Positions 1 to 9,621 are shown, numbered from the stretch's first letter. The stretch is DNA of 64,000 bases from Rummeliibacillus stabekisii (GCF_007988965.1 NZ_BJVD01000001.1:186001-250000), one strand, 5' to 3'. Numbers and translations are program-made. The notes: a model not told the origin generated them from the sequence alone.

Positions 1-259
1 TATGTTTCTTTGCAAAATCTCCTCTCTTTAGATTGAGAAGCAATAAAACAAATAGTAAAGTATAGATGATGAATAAAACACAAGCATATATCAAACCAAT
101 CACTTCATGATAATGGGGAAATAACTGAATAATACCGATTGATAAAATCCCCATTGCCATCACCACAGCTCCTGCAGGGGTAGGAATAGAAACTTCACTT
201 ACTTTAAAAAATAAATTCAAGAGAATAAATATACAGACTATCGTAGTTAGTACCATCAT
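1..259 (-). CDS. Partial integral membrane protein, 3' end beyond the left edge
   Basis: An open frame of about 86 codons runs off the left edge. It starts at ATG 259 or the adjoining ATG 256. The visible part is very hydrophobic: one membrane segment at residues 1-18, a stretch containing IPTPAGAVVMAMGILSIG that looks like a re-entrant or second segment, and a third segment around residues 54-74. The VMAMGILSI stretch recalls the first helix of TDT-type (TehA/SLAC1-like) anion transporters, but this is a weak memory-based resemblance. The ribosome site is poor (AAGGG about 13 bases upstream). It shares orientation with the next genes but lies beyond their terminator. Function unknown. Confidence 0.55.
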   Translation of the reverse strand, partial: MMVLTTIVCIFILLNLFFKVSEVSIPTPAGAVVMAMGILSIGIIQLFPHYHEVIGLIYACVLFIIYTLLFVLLLLNLKRGDFAKKH

Positions 260-320
260 AATAACACAACCCTTAACAGAAAATACGTCTTCTAGTATAC
301 CTCCATTCTTAATTAGATAC

Positions 321-353
321 AAAAAAGCCCCGCTCTCGTTAAGAAAACAGGGC
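321..353 (-). terminator. Rho-independent terminator after the binding-protein gene
   Basis: On the minus strand GCCCTG and CGGGGC pair (one wobble) and are followed by six T. The hairpin lies just past the stop codon of the binding-protein gene. Confidence 0.75.
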
Positions 354-359
354 ATACGA

Positions 360-1145
360 TTACTTTACTTTAAACCATTTATTCTTCAATTCTTCTACTT
401 TGCCTTCCCTTTCTAGCTCTTCCATAGCACGGTCAAATTTCTCTGTTAGTTTACTACCTTCAGGAAAAGCAGCTGATTTGGATTGATCTTCTTGCTCCTC
501 AATAACATAATAGGTTAAATCCTTATTATCTTTTAGATAATTGTCTGCTACTATATCTTCTGTTATGATGGCATCTATTCTCCCTAACTTTACTTCCTGA
601 ACAAGTTCAGGAATACGATCTCGGCTTACTAATTTAACACCTTTGTACTTTTTCGCTAATGTTTTCGCTAATTTCTCTTGAATAGATGCAGTTTGAGATC
701 CCAACACTTTCCCTGCAAGATCTGAGTCTTTTTCTATACCGCTTCCTTTCTTCTTAAGAATGTATTCCTTTGTATCATAGTAGGAACTTGAGAAATCGAC
801 TACCTTATCACGTTCTTCATTTGGCGTCATACCAGCAAGTACGAAATCTACTTTGTTCGCTTGAAGCGCAGGAATAAGGCTACTAAACTCCATATCCTTC
901 ACTTGAACTTGATAACCTAATTTCTTCATAACCGCTTTGGCTAGATCAATATCGAAACCTATTATTTCATCAGAAACTTTCGCATCAATATATTCGAAAG
1001 GTGCATAGTCTGCTGCTGTGCCCATAACAAGAACTTTTTCTTTATTTTCTGCTTGTGCATCTGAATTTTTCTCTGTATCTTTTGTTCCACAGCCTACTAA
1101 CAATACTGCTAGCAAGGCTATTGCAGCAAATAACCATTTTTTCAT
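360..1145 (-). CDS. Amino-acid ABC transporter substrate-binding lipoprotein (family 3)
   Basis: Extracellular solute-binding lipoprotein of the polar amino-acid uptake family. The start at 1145 has GGAGTG six bases upstream. The longer frame from 1190 would begin inside the preceding gene. Residues 1-18 form a lipoprotein signal (MKKWLFAAIALLAVLLVGC) with the lipobox cysteine at about 19. The mature part shows the two-lobe binding fold: DYAPFEYID near the N-terminus, the IGFDIDLAKAV stretch, and a FVLAGMTPNEERDKVVDFS hinge region typical of His/Arg/Gln-binding proteins. The gene begins one base after the aminotransferase stop, so the two are co-transcribed and probably coupled. No permease or ATPase gene is adjacent, so its partner transporter must lie elsewhere. 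The ligand is not predictable; an amino acid used by the aminotransferase is an inference. Confidence 0.85.
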   Translation of the reverse strand: MKKWLFAAIALLAVLLVGCGTKDTEKNSDAQAENKEKVLVMGTAADYAPFEYIDAKVSDEIIGFDIDLAKAVMKKLGYQVQVKDMEFSSLIPALQANKVDFVLAGMTPNEERDKVVDFSSSYYDTKEYILKKKGSGIEKDSDLAGKVLGSQTASIQEKLAKTLAKKYKGVKLVSRDRIPELVQEVKLGRIDAIITEDIVADNYLKDNKDLTYYVIEEQEDQSKSAAFPEGSKLTEKFDRAMEELEREGKVEELKNKWFKVK

Positions 1146-1146
1146 T

Positions 1147-2454
1147 CTACTCACTCCGTTTATCCATATATTTTTGTATTGCATGATCAAGCATTGTTAA
1201 GCCCTCATCTATTTGTTCTTTCGTTACTGTTAAAGGCGGTATCATTCGTATCACATCGTTGTCATTACCACAAAGATAAAAGAGGACGCCTTCTTCTAGT
1301 GCATTATCCAATATCTCCTTTAATGCTATCCCATCCCCTAACCCTGTTTTTGGATCGATTATGTTAATACCAATCATTAAGCCAATTGCTCGAACTTCCC
1401 CGACCACGTCATATTTTTCTTGAATGTCCTTTAAAAATTCGACTGCATAAGCCCCTACTTGTTTTGTATTCTCGAGCAAGTTTTCTTCTTTCATTACTTC
1501 AAGCGTTGTTAAAGCAACTGAGCATGAAATTGGATTACCACCGAATGTCGTCCCATGTGAGCCCATTGGCCACTTCTCCATAAGTTCTCGGCTTGCAACA
1601 GTTGCACTTAGAGGCAGACCTGAAGCAATCCCCTTCGCTATTGCCATAATATCTGGTGTGACACCGAATGTTTGTGCAGCAAACCATTCTCCTGTGCGCC
1701 CGAAGCCAGTTTGAACTTCATCGAATATAAGCAAAATACCATACTGATTGCAAAGTTCCCGGAGTTTTTGTAGCCATTCTTTCGGCGGTATAATATAGCC
1801 CCCTTCACCTAGCACAGGCTCTACAATAAATGCCGCCACTTCTTCCGGTGTAACCTGATGCTTAAAGAGTGTCTTTACATTTTTCTCAAGCAGATCCACC
1901 GTATATTGAATTGAATCAAAGCCTCTTGGAGCTTCATTTACATTGGCATACGGTATCGTATAGACATTAGATGGGTTCAAAAATTTACGGTATTTACTTT
2001 TGGATGTTGTCACACTTAATGCACCAAGAGAACGGCCATGAAAACAACCTGTGAAAGAAATTATATAAGGTCGCCCTGTAGTAAATTTCGCTAATTTGAT
2101 TGCTCCTTCAATTGCTTCAGTGCCACTATTTCCATAGAAAAAGCAATCTAAATTTCCCGGTGTGATTTCCGCAAGATTCTTCGATAACTGTAATATAGAT
2201 TCATACATAATAACGCCAGATGGACCATGGACTAATTGATCTGCTGCATCTTTTATACTTTGAACAATTTTCGGATGACGATGACCAGTATTTGCTACAG
2301 CAATGCCTGCAGTGAAATCAAGATATGTCTTGCCGTCTGCTCCAAAATAGTAACACCCTTCTTCCTTTATCACCGGTAAATTTGGATGATCCTTTGCCAT
2401 ACTAGGAGCTAGATAATCGCCCATCTGTTCATATAATTCTAACCAACTCTCCAT
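1147..2454 (-). CDS. gabT: Class III PLP aminotransferase, probably 4-aminobutyrate aminotransferase
   Basis: PLP-dependent omega-amino-acid transaminase of 435 residues, the usual length for GabT-like enzymes. [11 protein letters not shown] (109-119) holds the phosphate-binding region. [12 protein letters not shown] (244-255) carries the cofactor-binding aspartate at 245, and IAKGIASG (272-279) the Schiff-base lysine 274. A GGACATC spacer behind AGGAGG supports ATG 2454. It heads a two-gene unit with an amino-acid-binding lipoprotein, which fits uptake and catabolism of an amino acid such as GABA. Other class III enzymes (acetylornithine, diaminobutyrate or 5-aminovalerate transaminases) cannot be excluded by eye, and no succinate-semialdehyde dehydrogenase gene is nearby. 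A 22-base palindrome overlaps its likely promoter. Confidence 0.8.
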   Translation of the reverse strand: MESWLELYEQMGDYLAPSMAKDHPNLPVIKEEGCYYFGADGKTYLDFTAGIAVANTGHRHPKIVQSIKDAADQLVHGPSGVIMYESILQLSKNLAEITPGNLDCFFYGNSGTEAIEGAIKLAKFTTGRPYIISFTGCFHGRSLGALSVTTSKSKYRKFLNPSNVYTIPYANVNEAPRGFDSIQYTVDLLEKNVKTLFKHQVTPEEVAAFIVEPVLGEGGYIIPPKEWLQKLRELCNQYGILLIFDEVQTGFGRTGEWFAAQTFGVTPDIMAIAKGIASGLPLSATVASRELMEKWPMGSHGTTFGGNPISCSVALTTLEVMKEENLLENTKQVGAYAVEFLKDIQEKYDVVGEVRAIGLMIGINIIDPKTGLGDGIALKEILDNALEEGVLFYLCGNDNDVIRMIPPLTVTKEQIDEGLTMLDHAIQKYMDKRSE

Positions 2455-2485
2455 GATGTCCTCCTTATTAACTGAATTGACTTTA

Positions 2486-2507
2486 TATTATATTTATAAA
2501 TATAATA
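2486..2507. promoter_or_regulatory. 22-bp perfect AT-only palindrome at the gabT promoter
   Basis: The sequence is its own exact reverse complement over 22 bases, all A or T, centred on TTTATAAA. On the minus strand it contains TATAAT, placed about 30 bases before the gabT ribosome site, so it overlaps a probable -10 box. It could be a repressor site. An AT-only palindrome may also arise by chance in such AT-rich DNA. Confidence 0.4.
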
Positions 2508-2560
2508 GCATAAATATTCATTTAGTAAAGAGTTTTTTAAATTGTTAGAAACAGTATATA

Positions 2561-2590
2561 AAAAAACGCATCTCTTTTTTTGAAATGCGT
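2561..2590 (-). terminator. Terminator after the anti-sigma gene
   Basis: ACGCAT and ATGCGT pair around an A-rich loop and, on the minus strand, are followed by seven T. It lies about 80 bases past the stop of the anti-sigma gene and before the gabT promoter. Confidence 0.65.
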
Positions 2591-2668
2591 CCTTGTTACT
2601 TTATGTTAAATATCTAAAAGTGTGCCTAATTGTCCTTTTTCTTAGACGATTTAAAAAGTGTAATGGTA

Positions 2669-4063
2669 TTACTTATGAAGAGTTGCAGTTATAGGAGCTA
2701 AATTCTTAGCACTAATAAAACTCGTAAAATCAAATTGCAAAATTGTATTTTTGAAATTGAAATTTTCTATTTTCTCTTCTCCAGCAATATTAAATGTAGA
2801 TTGGTAGCTTATTGTTTTTCCGTCGATTATCTTAACTTTATTATGAGAAACACTATGATTAGTAAGACCAGGTGAATAAGCATCCTCTTTTCCATTTAAG
2901 TATCTGTTATCTATCAATCTAAATGAATATTGTAGGTTGTTTGCTATTATATCTAACCGATGCTTATTCAATTTTCCTCTAAAACCCATTAGATGATAAT
3001 CAATAATAATTTGATTGTTCACTCTTCTTATTTGCTGTACTTTCATAGCAAGTTTTGATCTTTTACTTTTAATCATGAATGGATGGTCAGCAAATTGATG
3101 ATTCACATATGGCTCACTAATAGTTAATTGCGGATAAAAAGTAAGTTTTGTACTATCAGCACGGAGTTTATCCATTACAACCCGGATGGTACTATGTGAA
3201 ATATTACCTTTCATTTTTTCAAAGAGGGTTGTTCCATTTTCAAAATGATATATATTTTGATTGTTATCTACTGCTTTCATTATATAAATATCATCGTTTT
3301 TATATATCTTTTCGGTTTGATAGATCAGAGAAGATGTAGCTTTTCCTGTAAGAATTTTATTTGTATTAATTTTTAAATTATACTTTGGATAGTTTTTATT
3401 TTTAATTAATAAATCAGTTCTGTATTTTTCTTGCTGAATTGGAATATTAAATTTCCATTCACCCTTAATCCCATTGATAGAATGAATAGTAATAGGTAAA
3501 TTAAATCTCTTTTTGATCTTCTTATATGGATAGTCTACTTTCCACTGAAAATTATATCCCTTATTTACTTTCGAAAGTCTAGTTGTCATTCCATTTGTCC
3601 AAGAGTCATGATCGCCTTTACTATGATTAAAATTGACATCAAAGCTAACTTCTCCTTTTTCATTATGACCACTATCCACTTTATTATTTACAAAACCCGT
3701 AATAGAAACCATATTTCCATCAAAGTAAGCACTAGTTAACTTTACGGTCACTCCATTCTTTTTGGTAGACTGATTTAGTTCTGTCACAGCATTTTTATTC
3801 GCTAATATTACTCCTATAGAATCGTTAAAACCTTTAAAAATTTGACTTATTAATGGTGTGTTTGCTAAAACTTTATTCATCGTTGGATTATACAGTCCTA
3901 AAATAAAAGAAATGAAGAGAATAACAGCTATAGCTGCAGTATGTCGAAGTACTTTTCTTCTTTTAATTTTTTGGGAGTTTATCCCTTTTTCTATCGACTT
4001 AAAGACTTTATCCTTTGGGACTTCTATATTCTCTATTGCTCTTATGATTTTCTTTTTATCCAT
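2669..4063 (-). CDS. DUF4179-type membrane anti-sigma factor
   Basis: Predicted membrane-anchored partner of the sigma factor encoded just upstream. ATG 4063 is preferred because GAGGAGG lies seven bases before it; the longer start at 4078 would lie inside that site. The N-terminal 40 residues are basic and cytoplasmic. A single membrane helix follows at about residues 44-62 (AAIAVILFISFILGLY), then some 400 extracellular residues rich in beta-type sequence with the VTELNQSTKKNGVTVKL region typical of DUF4179/DUF5643 proteins. The start overlaps the end of the sigma gene by eight bases, indicating translational coupling as in other ECF sigma/anti-sigma pairs. No zinc-binding HxxxCxxC motif is present, so it is not of the ZAS class. 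The signal it senses is unknown. Confidence 0.75.
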   Translation of the reverse strand: MDKKKIIRAIENIEVPKDKVFKSIEKGINSQKIKRRKVLRHTAAIAVILFISFILGLYNPTMNKVLANTPLISQIFKGFNDSIGVILANKNAVTELNQSTKKNGVTVKLTSAYFDGNMVSITGFVNNKVDSGHNEKGEVSFDVNFNHSKGDHDSWTNGMTTRLSKVNKGYNFQWKVDYPYKKIKKRFNLPITIHSINGIKGEWKFNIPIQQEKYRTDLLIKNKNYPKYNLKINTNKILTGKATSSLIYQTEKIYKNDDIYIMKAVDNNQNIYHFENGTTLFEKMKGNISHSTIRVVMDKLRADSTKLTFYPQLTISEPYVNHQFADHPFMIKSKRSKLAMKVQQIRRVNNQIIIDYHLMGFRGKLNKHRLDIIANNLQYSFRLIDNRYLNGKEDAYSPGLTNHSVSHNKVKIIDGKTISYQSTFNIAGEEKIENFNFKNTILQFDFTSFISAKNLAPITATLHK

Positions 4064-4592
4064 AATATTCCTCCTCATTTTTATAGATTTTTTTTAACTC
4101 TGCTTTACCTCTTCTTAAAAAAGTTTTTGCTGTGCCTTCAGGTATTTCCATGAGCTCGCTAATCGTTTTGATAGAGTAATCAAAATAATAAAATAATATT
4201 ATGGCACTTTTATAATCGTGCTTTAGCTGATGTATAGCTTGTAACAAGCTCATTGACTCGTCTTGGTCAAAACGCTCTCTTTGGGAAAAATTTGATATTA
4301 CTTCATCTGTTACAAAAATATTATTGTTGTTTCTTTTTAAAATCTGACTAGAACATCGGATAATAATTCTCGTAAACCAAGTTAAAAAGTATTCTGGGTG
4401 CTTCAGAGATTGAATACTTTTAAAAGCTTGAAATGTCGCCTCCTGCACGACATCGAGAGCATCTTCCTTATTATGTACATAAAGGAAAGCAGTCCTATAA
4501 ATACGCTCATAATGCTGCTTTATCAGTTTTTCAAAGGCATTCTTATTTCCTTTTATCGCCTTTTTTATAAGTTTTTCATTATGTAAATCCAT
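4056..4592 (-). CDS. ECF-type RNA polymerase sigma factor
   Basis: A 178-residue group 4 (ECF) sigma factor. Region 2 spans about residues 22-90 (YRTAFLYVHNKEDALDVVQE is the 2.1-2.2 core, with TWFTRIIIRCS near 2.4). A short linker follows, then region 4 at about 112-168 with the YSIKTISELMEIPEGTAKTF helix-turn-helix. AAAGGAG lies about ten bases before the ATG. It directs transcription of a stress regulon when released by the membrane protein encoded downstream. A TGAAAC box at 4641-4646 on the minus strand resembles an ECF -35 element and could mean autoregulation, but I see no convincing -10 partner. It is SigV/SigM/YlaC-like in size; the exact group cannot be fixed by eye. Confidence 0.88.
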   Translation of the reverse strand: MDLHNEKLIKKAIKGNKNAFEKLIKQHYERIYRTAFLYVHNKEDALDVVQEATFQAFKSIQSLKHPEYFLTWFTRIIIRCSSQILKRNNNNIFVTDEVISNFSQRERFDQDESMSLLQAIHQLKHDYKSAIILFYYFDYSIKTISELMEIPEGTAKTFLRRGKAELKKIYKNEEEYYG

Positions 4593-4714
4593 TCCTCATT
4601 CAACTCCTTTCACATATTAGTGCTATTACATTGAATAAAAGTTTCACTAGTTTTAAATGTTTTTATGAAGAGCTCCTATATTATACTGCTAAGTATGCAA
4701 ATCACTGAACCAAT

Positions 4715-4743
4715 AAAAAAGCCACACTTATAATAAGTGTGGC
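4715..4743 (-). terminator. Terminator of the metK-spe operon
   Basis: GCCACACTTA and TAAGTGTGGC pair perfectly and are followed by six T on the minus strand, 13 bases past the speB stop. Confidence 0.9.
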
Positions 4744-4755
4744 AATGTTCTTAAT

Positions 4756-5616
4756 CTATTTTCCTACGATTAATAATAATTCACGAATCGTTTTACATGC
4801 AATAGCAGTGGATGCGCCTGTTGGGTCATAAGGAGGGGATAACTCCACAACATCTGCTCCTACCACATGATTCAAATCATCAAGTACCTTTAATCCAGTT
4901 AACAATTCTTTATACGTAATCCCACCTGGTTCAGGTGTTCCAGTGCCTGGGAAAGTGCCCGGATCTAATACATCGAGATCGATAGTTATATATATAGGAA
5001 GATTCTCTAATTTTTTTACGATTTCAGGTAAAGTTTCTATTGAAAAACGTTCCATATAGGTATGGTCTTTCGCCCATTCGAATTCTTCTTTAAGGCCTGA
5101 ACGAATGCCAAATTGAAAGATGCGTCCGTCGCCTAAGAATTCATGGCAGCGTCTAATAACAGAAGCATGTGATAGTTTTTCACCCATATAGTCTTCTCGA
5201 AGATCTGTGTGTGCATCAATATGAATAACATGTAAATCCGGGTATTTTTCGTATGCGGCTTGGATGGTTGGGTAGCTTACCAAGTGCTCTCCACCGACCA
5301 TTACAAACTTTTTCCCGTCATTAACAAGGCCTCTTGTAAATAGTAGAATTTCATTCATTGTTTTTTCAGTATTACCAAGTGGTAAATCAAGATCGCCAGA
5401 ATCATGCACAGCAATATCTTCTAAGTCTCGATCAAGGTAAGGAGAATACGTTTCTAACCCATATGAGTCAGGGCGAATAGCTTGCATTGCAAAACGGGTA
5501 CCTGGACGAAAACTAGTTGTCCCATCAAATGGAATCCCAAATAGAGCCAGTTCAGACTCCTCATAGCTGTTGTCACAGCCAATAAATGTTGATATATTCA
5601 TTGTTTTACTTTGCAA
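4756..5616 (-). CDS. speB: Agmatinase
   Basis: Hydrolyses agmatine to putrescine and urea, a binuclear manganese enzyme of the ureohydrolase fold. Metal ligands are visible in GGEHLVSYP, HIDAHTDLR and ITIDLDVLDP, and the PGTGTPEPGG signature follows. The length of 286 residues is normal. I take the TTG at 5616 as start because GGGAGG lies nine bases upstream; the in-frame ATG at 5601 would be 24 bases from any site. The gene overlaps speE by 11 bases and is last in the metK-speA-speD-speE-speB operon, where it supplies putrescine for SpeE. Formiminoglutamase or guanidinobutyrase are relatives, but the operon argues for agmatine. Confidence 0.92.
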   Translation of the reverse strand: MQSKTMNISTFIGCDNSYEESELALFGIPFDGTTSFRPGTRFAMQAIRPDSYGLETYSPYLDRDLEDIAVHDSGDLDLPLGNTEKTMNEILLFTRGLVNDGKKFVMVGGEHLVSYPTIQAAYEKYPDLHVIHIDAHTDLREDYMGEKLSHASVIRRCHEFLGDGRIFQFGIRSGLKEEFEWAKDHTYMERFSIETLPEIVKKLENLPIYITIDLDVLDPGTFPGTGTPEPGGITYKELLTGLKVLDDLNHVVGADVVELSPPYDPTGASTAIACKTIRELLLIVGK

Positions 5617-6460
5617 TCTTCAATGCCTCCCTTACATAGCTAGGCAATGCAAAAGCCCCAAGGTGTAAATCTGTATTATAATATTTCGTTTTCAACCCGA
5701 ATGCATTCCACTTTTGTGCATCTAAATTAGTAATTGGGTGTTTTGTTTTTGATGCAAATCCGAATAGCCAATGGCCTGAAGGGTATGTTGGCATATGATA
5801 TTGGTAAACTTCTGCAATTGGGAAAATGGTTGATAGTTTATGCCTTGCTTTTTTCATATTGTCCGCATACTCTGCAAAATAAGGTGATTCATGTTGATTG
5901 ATTAAGATTCCATCAGTATTTAAAACTCTGTAGCATTCTTGATAAAAGGCAGTTGTAAACAAACCTTCTCCCACAGAAATTGGATCTGTTGAGTCCACAA
6001 TAATCAAGTCAAATGATGCATCAGCAGCTTTTTTTACATAAGCTAGGCCGTCTTCAAATTTTAGAGACATGCGCGGATCTTCTTCTACCCCTTCAGCAGT
6101 GACAGGTAAATATTCTTGGCACAAGCGAAACACCCGCTCATCAATTTCCACCATAACTACTTCTTCGACTGTAGGATAACGCAATACTTCACGCGCTGTA
6201 CCGCCATCCCCTCCCCCAATGATCAGAACCTTCTTGATATTTGGGTTTGTAGCAAAAGCAGGATGGACAATCATATCGTGGTAGATGAATTGGTCTTTTT
6301 CATTTACCATCATTAGTCCATCAAGTGTGAAAAATGTGCCAAACTCTTTACCTTTATAGAAATCGATTTTTTGAAAGGGCGATTGCTCACTATGCAAATG
6401 CTCATCATAGGAAATTGAAAACTTACAGTCTTCGCTCCATTGTTCTGTATACCAATTCAT
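5606..6460 (-). CDS. speE: Spermidine synthase (putrescine aminopropyltransferase)
   Basis: Transfers the aminopropyl group of decarboxylated SAM to putrescine. The Rossmann-type SAM-binding core includes VLIIGGGDGGTAREVLR, then VEIDERV and the catalytic loop DLIIVDSTDP. The N-terminal WYTEQWSE and the YPSGHWLFGFAS stretch are usual for bacterial SpeE. The length is 284 residues. Its ATG shares one base with the speD stop (TAATG), so translation is probably coupled. Donor (SpeD product) and acceptor (SpeA then SpeB product) are both made by neighbouring gene products. Confidence 0.95.
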   Translation of the reverse strand: MNWYTEQWSEDCKFSISYDEHLHSEQSPFQKIDFYKGKEFGTFFTLDGLMMVNEKDQFIYHDMIVHPAFATNPNIKKVLIIGGGDGGTAREVLRYPTVEEVVMVEIDERVFRLCQEYLPVTAEGVEEDPRMSLKFEDGLAYVKKAADASFDLIIVDSTDPISVGEGLFTTAFYQECYRVLNTDGILINQHESPYFAEYADNMKKARHKLSTIFPIAEVYQYHMPTYPSGHWLFGFASKTKHPITNLDAQKWNAFGLKTKYYNTDLHLGAFALPSYVREALKIAK

Positions 6461-6900
6461 TATTTTGCACCTTCTAATTCATATTCTTCTGGTTTCACTT
6501 GAATTTTGCCTAATTCACGATTAGCAAATTGGCGAATTTTTTCAACGGTTCCTCGAGGAAAATCAAAGGATTCCACTTTTTTTGCTTTAAGCTTTTCAGC
6601 TAAGTAATCTCCGGCTTTCCATGGGCTAACTGACTCCCCGCACGTATAAACATCTACAGATGCAAAACCATACTCAGGCCATGTATGGATGGTTAAATGA
6701 GATTCAGATATAATTACAGCTCCCGAAACTCCATACGGATTGAAATGATGAAAAACAGATTCAACTATCGTTGCACCAGAATAGTCTGCTGCTTCACACA
6801 TATATTGTTCAATTAATGCGTTATTCTCTATTATTTCACTTGGACACCCGTATAACTCAATTAATACATGTCTTCCTAAAGTATTTAATTCTAAACCCAT
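6460..6900 (-). CDS. speD: S-adenosylmethionine decarboxylase proenzyme, short bacterial type
   Basis: Makes decarboxylated SAM, the aminopropyl donor. The 146-residue length fits the short Gram-positive/archaeal class that self-cleaves into two chains with a pyruvoyl cofactor. The expected cleavage site is between Glu66 and Ser67 in ISESHLTIHTWPEYGFA; the conserved His72 and Cys87 (YTCG) are also present. The start codon directly follows the speA stop, and the stop overlaps speE, so the gene sits tightly in the operon. Its substrate is made by MetK, the first gene of the same transcript. Confidence 0.95.
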   Translation of the reverse strand: MGLELNTLGRHVLIELYGCPSEIIENNALIEQYMCEAADYSGATIVESVFHHFNPYGVSGAVIISESHLTIHTWPEYGFASVDVYTCGESVSPWKAGDYLAEKLKAKKVESFDFPRGTVEKIRQFANRELGKIQVKPEEYELEGAK

Positions 6901-8397
6901 TTACTTTTTCTCCTTTACGACCGTAATATGATTTTTTCTAGGTGAATCTGATAAAATATTACCAAAATTCTGGATATAATAATGATACTGTTCGATAACT
7001 TCTTTTGAAACGTATTCTCCAGGTATAACAAGAGGTATTCCTGGTGGGTAAATCATGAGAGAATCAGCACTTATTCTTCCTATTGCTTCGTGAATGGGTA
7101 TTTCTTCATGTTCTGCATAGTAAGCCTCTCTCGGTGTTAAAAGTAAAGTGTTTGCACTAAAAGGCGTAACATGCGGGTATCGGATACTTTTCCCTTTGCC
7201 GTATTTGCGCTCAATATCAACCAAAGCAGTCACTAGCTTTTCTAGAGATTCTTTTGTATCAGCTGGAGTGATTACAGCCATAACAACATAACCTTCTGCT
7301 AATTCCATTTGAATATTATATTTTTCTTTTAGAAGCGTGTACACTTCAAAACCAGATAGTCCGCTTTCATTCACTCTGATGACAAGCTTTGTATAATCAT
7401 GCAATTGACTAAATCTATGTTTTACATAGCTATTCTTTAATACTTCAAAGGAAGTATGTTCTTCTATTTCAATGATTGTTTGTTCAATGATTTCTTTTAA
7501 AGAATGATAACGAATGGCACCATATAATGCTAACTCGTGCCTAGCAACATCCAAGGAACTCATTAAAAGATAGCTAGCACTTGTCGATTGGAGCATATTC
7601 AATGATTTTTGAATTTGTTCTCTCGAAATTCGATCGCTGTTTAAAAGCAAGATAGAACTTTGCGTAAGCGAACCACCAGTTTTATGCATACTCATTGTGA
7701 CCAAGTCTGCTCCTGCTTGGATGGGGTCGGGCAAAGAGTCAACAAATGATAAATGCGTTCCATGGGCGCTATCCACAATTACTGCTATATTTTGCTTATG
7801 TGCAAGTGTGCAAATTTTCTCCAAGTCATTCATCGTCCCAAAATAAGTTGGATACGTAACGAGCAAAGCTTTTGCCTTTGGATGTAATGTTAACGCCTTT
7901 TTTATCGTTCTTACAGAGACACCATGGGAAATTCCAAAGTGTTGATCCACTTCAGGCTCTAAAAATACTGGACAGGCGCCGCTCAAAATTATGCCATTCA
8001 TTACTGATTTATGACAGTTTCTAGGAACCAGTATATGATCCCCTGGCTTACACGCCGATAGAATCATAGCTAAGATACCAATCGATGTTCCATTGACTAA
8101 AAAATACGCCGCTTTTGCCCTAAAAGCTTCTGCTGCTAACTGTTGTGCCTCTTGAATGACTGATGACGGATGGCTTAATAAATCCAATTCTTTCATCGAA
8201 TTGACATCCATTTTCATCGTAAAGTCACTAAAGACATCGTTTAATGGGCTTTTTAAAGCTCCCATTTTATGCCCCGGCACATCAAAAGGGGTTGTATTTT
8301 TCTTTGCATAGTTAACGAGGGCTTCAAACAACGGCATCCGTTCTTGGGAACAAATATCATATTTTTCGTTAAGGATTTCTTGCAGCACTTGTGCCAT
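6901..8397 (-). CDS. speA: Arginine decarboxylase, fold-type I (Orn/Lys/Arg family)
   Basis: PLP enzyme of 498 residues in the major Orn/Lys/Arg decarboxylase family. The N-terminal TPFDVPGHKMG motif and the PLP-lysine region TMSMHKTGGSLTQSS (lysine in HKT) are clear. IVDSAHGTHLSF carries the cofactor aspartate. The C-terminal PPGIPLVIPGE motif is also typical. Its relative in B. subtilis, SpeA, decarboxylates arginine to agmatine. A downstream agmatinase and spermidine synthase make arginine the likely substrate here, though lysine (Cad-like) is possible within the family. The ATG overlaps the metK stop by one base. Confidence 0.88.
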   Translation of the reverse strand: MAQVLQEILNEKYDICSQERMPLFEALVNYAKKNTTPFDVPGHKMGALKSPLNDVFSDFTMKMDVNSMKELDLLSHPSSVIQEAQQLAAEAFRAKAAYFLVNGTSIGILAMILSACKPGDHILVPRNCHKSVMNGIILSGACPVFLEPEVDQHFGISHGVSVRTIKKALTLHPKAKALLVTYPTYFGTMNDLEKICTLAHKQNIAVIVDSAHGTHLSFVDSLPDPIQAGADLVTMSMHKTGGSLTQSSILLLNSDRISREQIQKSLNMLQSTSASYLLMSSLDVARHELALYGAIRYHSLKEIIEQTIIEIEEHTSFEVLKNSYVKHRFSQLHDYTKLVIRVNESGLSGFEVYTLLKEKYNIQMELAEGYVVMAVITPADTKESLEKLVTALVDIERKYGKGKSIRYPHVTPFSANTLLLTPREAYYAEHEEIPIHEAIGRISADSLMIYPPGIPLVIPGEYVSKEVIEQYHYYIQNFGNILSDSPRKNHITVVKEKK

Positions 8398-9581
8398 TAA
8401 CGAGTTGCTCCTGCTAAATCGCCTGCAACGGCTTCCCTTAAAGCACTTACTTTATCAAGCTGTTCCCATGGTAAATTTAAGTCATGTCGCCCAAAGTGTC
8501 CATATGCTGCTACCTGTTTGAACTGAGGATTCCGAAGATTAAGCATATTGATAATACCTCCAGGTGTTAAATCGAATGTATTGCGAATAGCTTGCAGTAG
8601 TTGATCTTTATCTACGGTTTCTGTTCCGAAGGTATCAATTGCGATACTTATTGGCTCACTAACCCCTATGGCGTAAGACAGCTGGATTTCACAACGTTTG
8701 GCAAATTTAGCAGCTACAATATTTTTAGCAACATAACGAGCTGCATAAGCTGCTGAGCGGTCTACTTTTGTACAATCTTTCCCTGAAAAAGCGCCGCCTC
8801 CGTGTTTTGCTGCTCCTCCATAAGTATCAACAATAATCTTACGGCCGGTAAGACCTGCATCGCCATGTGGTCCTCCAATAACGAAACGTCCTGTTGGATT
8901 AATTAATGTATTTATATCTTCATTCATTCCAAATGTGCGAATTGTTTCTTGTACAATCTGTTCGTTTATATAATTCTTGAATTCAGCCATATTTATATCT
9001 TCATCATGCTGAATAGAGAGTAATATTGTTTCTATTCTTGGTTTAGTCGGATTTGTATAGTCGATCGTCACTTGAGATTTCATATCTGGGCGTGCCCATT
9101 TAAAGTCTCCAATTTTTCTTAAGAAAGAAGCTTTTTTCATCAAGGTATGAGCGATTTCAATTGCAAGCGGCATATATGTTTCTGTTTCATCCGTTGCATA
9201 ACCAAACATAATCCCTTGGTCTCCTGCTCCAATCTCCTTTAGATCACTTGAAGAATCGACACCCATTGCAATATCTGGTGATTGTGTATGAACAAGTACT
9301 TGAATATTGCAAGTATGTCCGTCAATACCGAATTGTGCATCACTGTAACCAATCTCAAGTAATGTGTCACGAGCAATTCTCTCAATATCTAATATGGCAG
9401 AAGTTGTGATTTCTCCCCCGATAATAACCATATTTGTTGTCGTAAACACTTCACATGCAACTCTTGAAAATGGATCTTGAGCTAAAGCTGCATCTAATAC
9501 AGCATCCGAGATTTGGTCTGCGATTTTATCGGGATGTCCTTCTGACACCGATTCCGAAGTAAATAAAATTTTTTCAGTCAA
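8397..9581 (-). CDS. metK: S-adenosylmethionine synthase
   Basis: Makes SAM from methionine and ATP. At 394 residues it has the normal length. Signatures [12 protein letters not shown] and [16 protein letters not shown], the N-terminal [15 protein letters not shown], and HGGGAFSG for phosphate binding are all present. It starts with TTG at 9581, preceded by GGAGAGG about seven bases upstream. It is the first gene of the polyamine operon and lies behind an S-box leader. In B. subtilis metK stands alone, so the fusion of SAM supply with speADEB in one transcript is a local arrangement. Confidence 0.97.
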   Translation of the reverse strand: MTEKILFTSESVSEGHPDKIADQISDAVLDAALAQDPFSRVACEVFTTTNMVIIGGEITTSAILDIERIARDTLLEIGYSDAQFGIDGHTCNIQVLVHTQSPDIAMGVDSSSDLKEIGAGDQGIMFGYATDETETYMPLAIEIAHTLMKKASFLRKIGDFKWARPDMKSQVTIDYTNPTKPRIETILLSIQHDEDINMAEFKNYINEQIVQETIRTFGMNEDINTLINPTGRFVIGGPHGDAGLTGRKIIVDTYGGAAKHGGGAFSGKDCTKVDRSAAYAARYVAKNIVAAKFAKRCEIQLSYAIGVSEPISIAIDTFGTETVDKDQLLQAIRNTFDLTPGGIINMLNLRNPQFKQVAAYGHFGRHDLNLPWEQLDKVSALREAVAGDLAGATR

Positions 9582-9621
9582 TATAATCCTCTCCTACTAA
9601 AAAATGTAAATATTAGCATAC

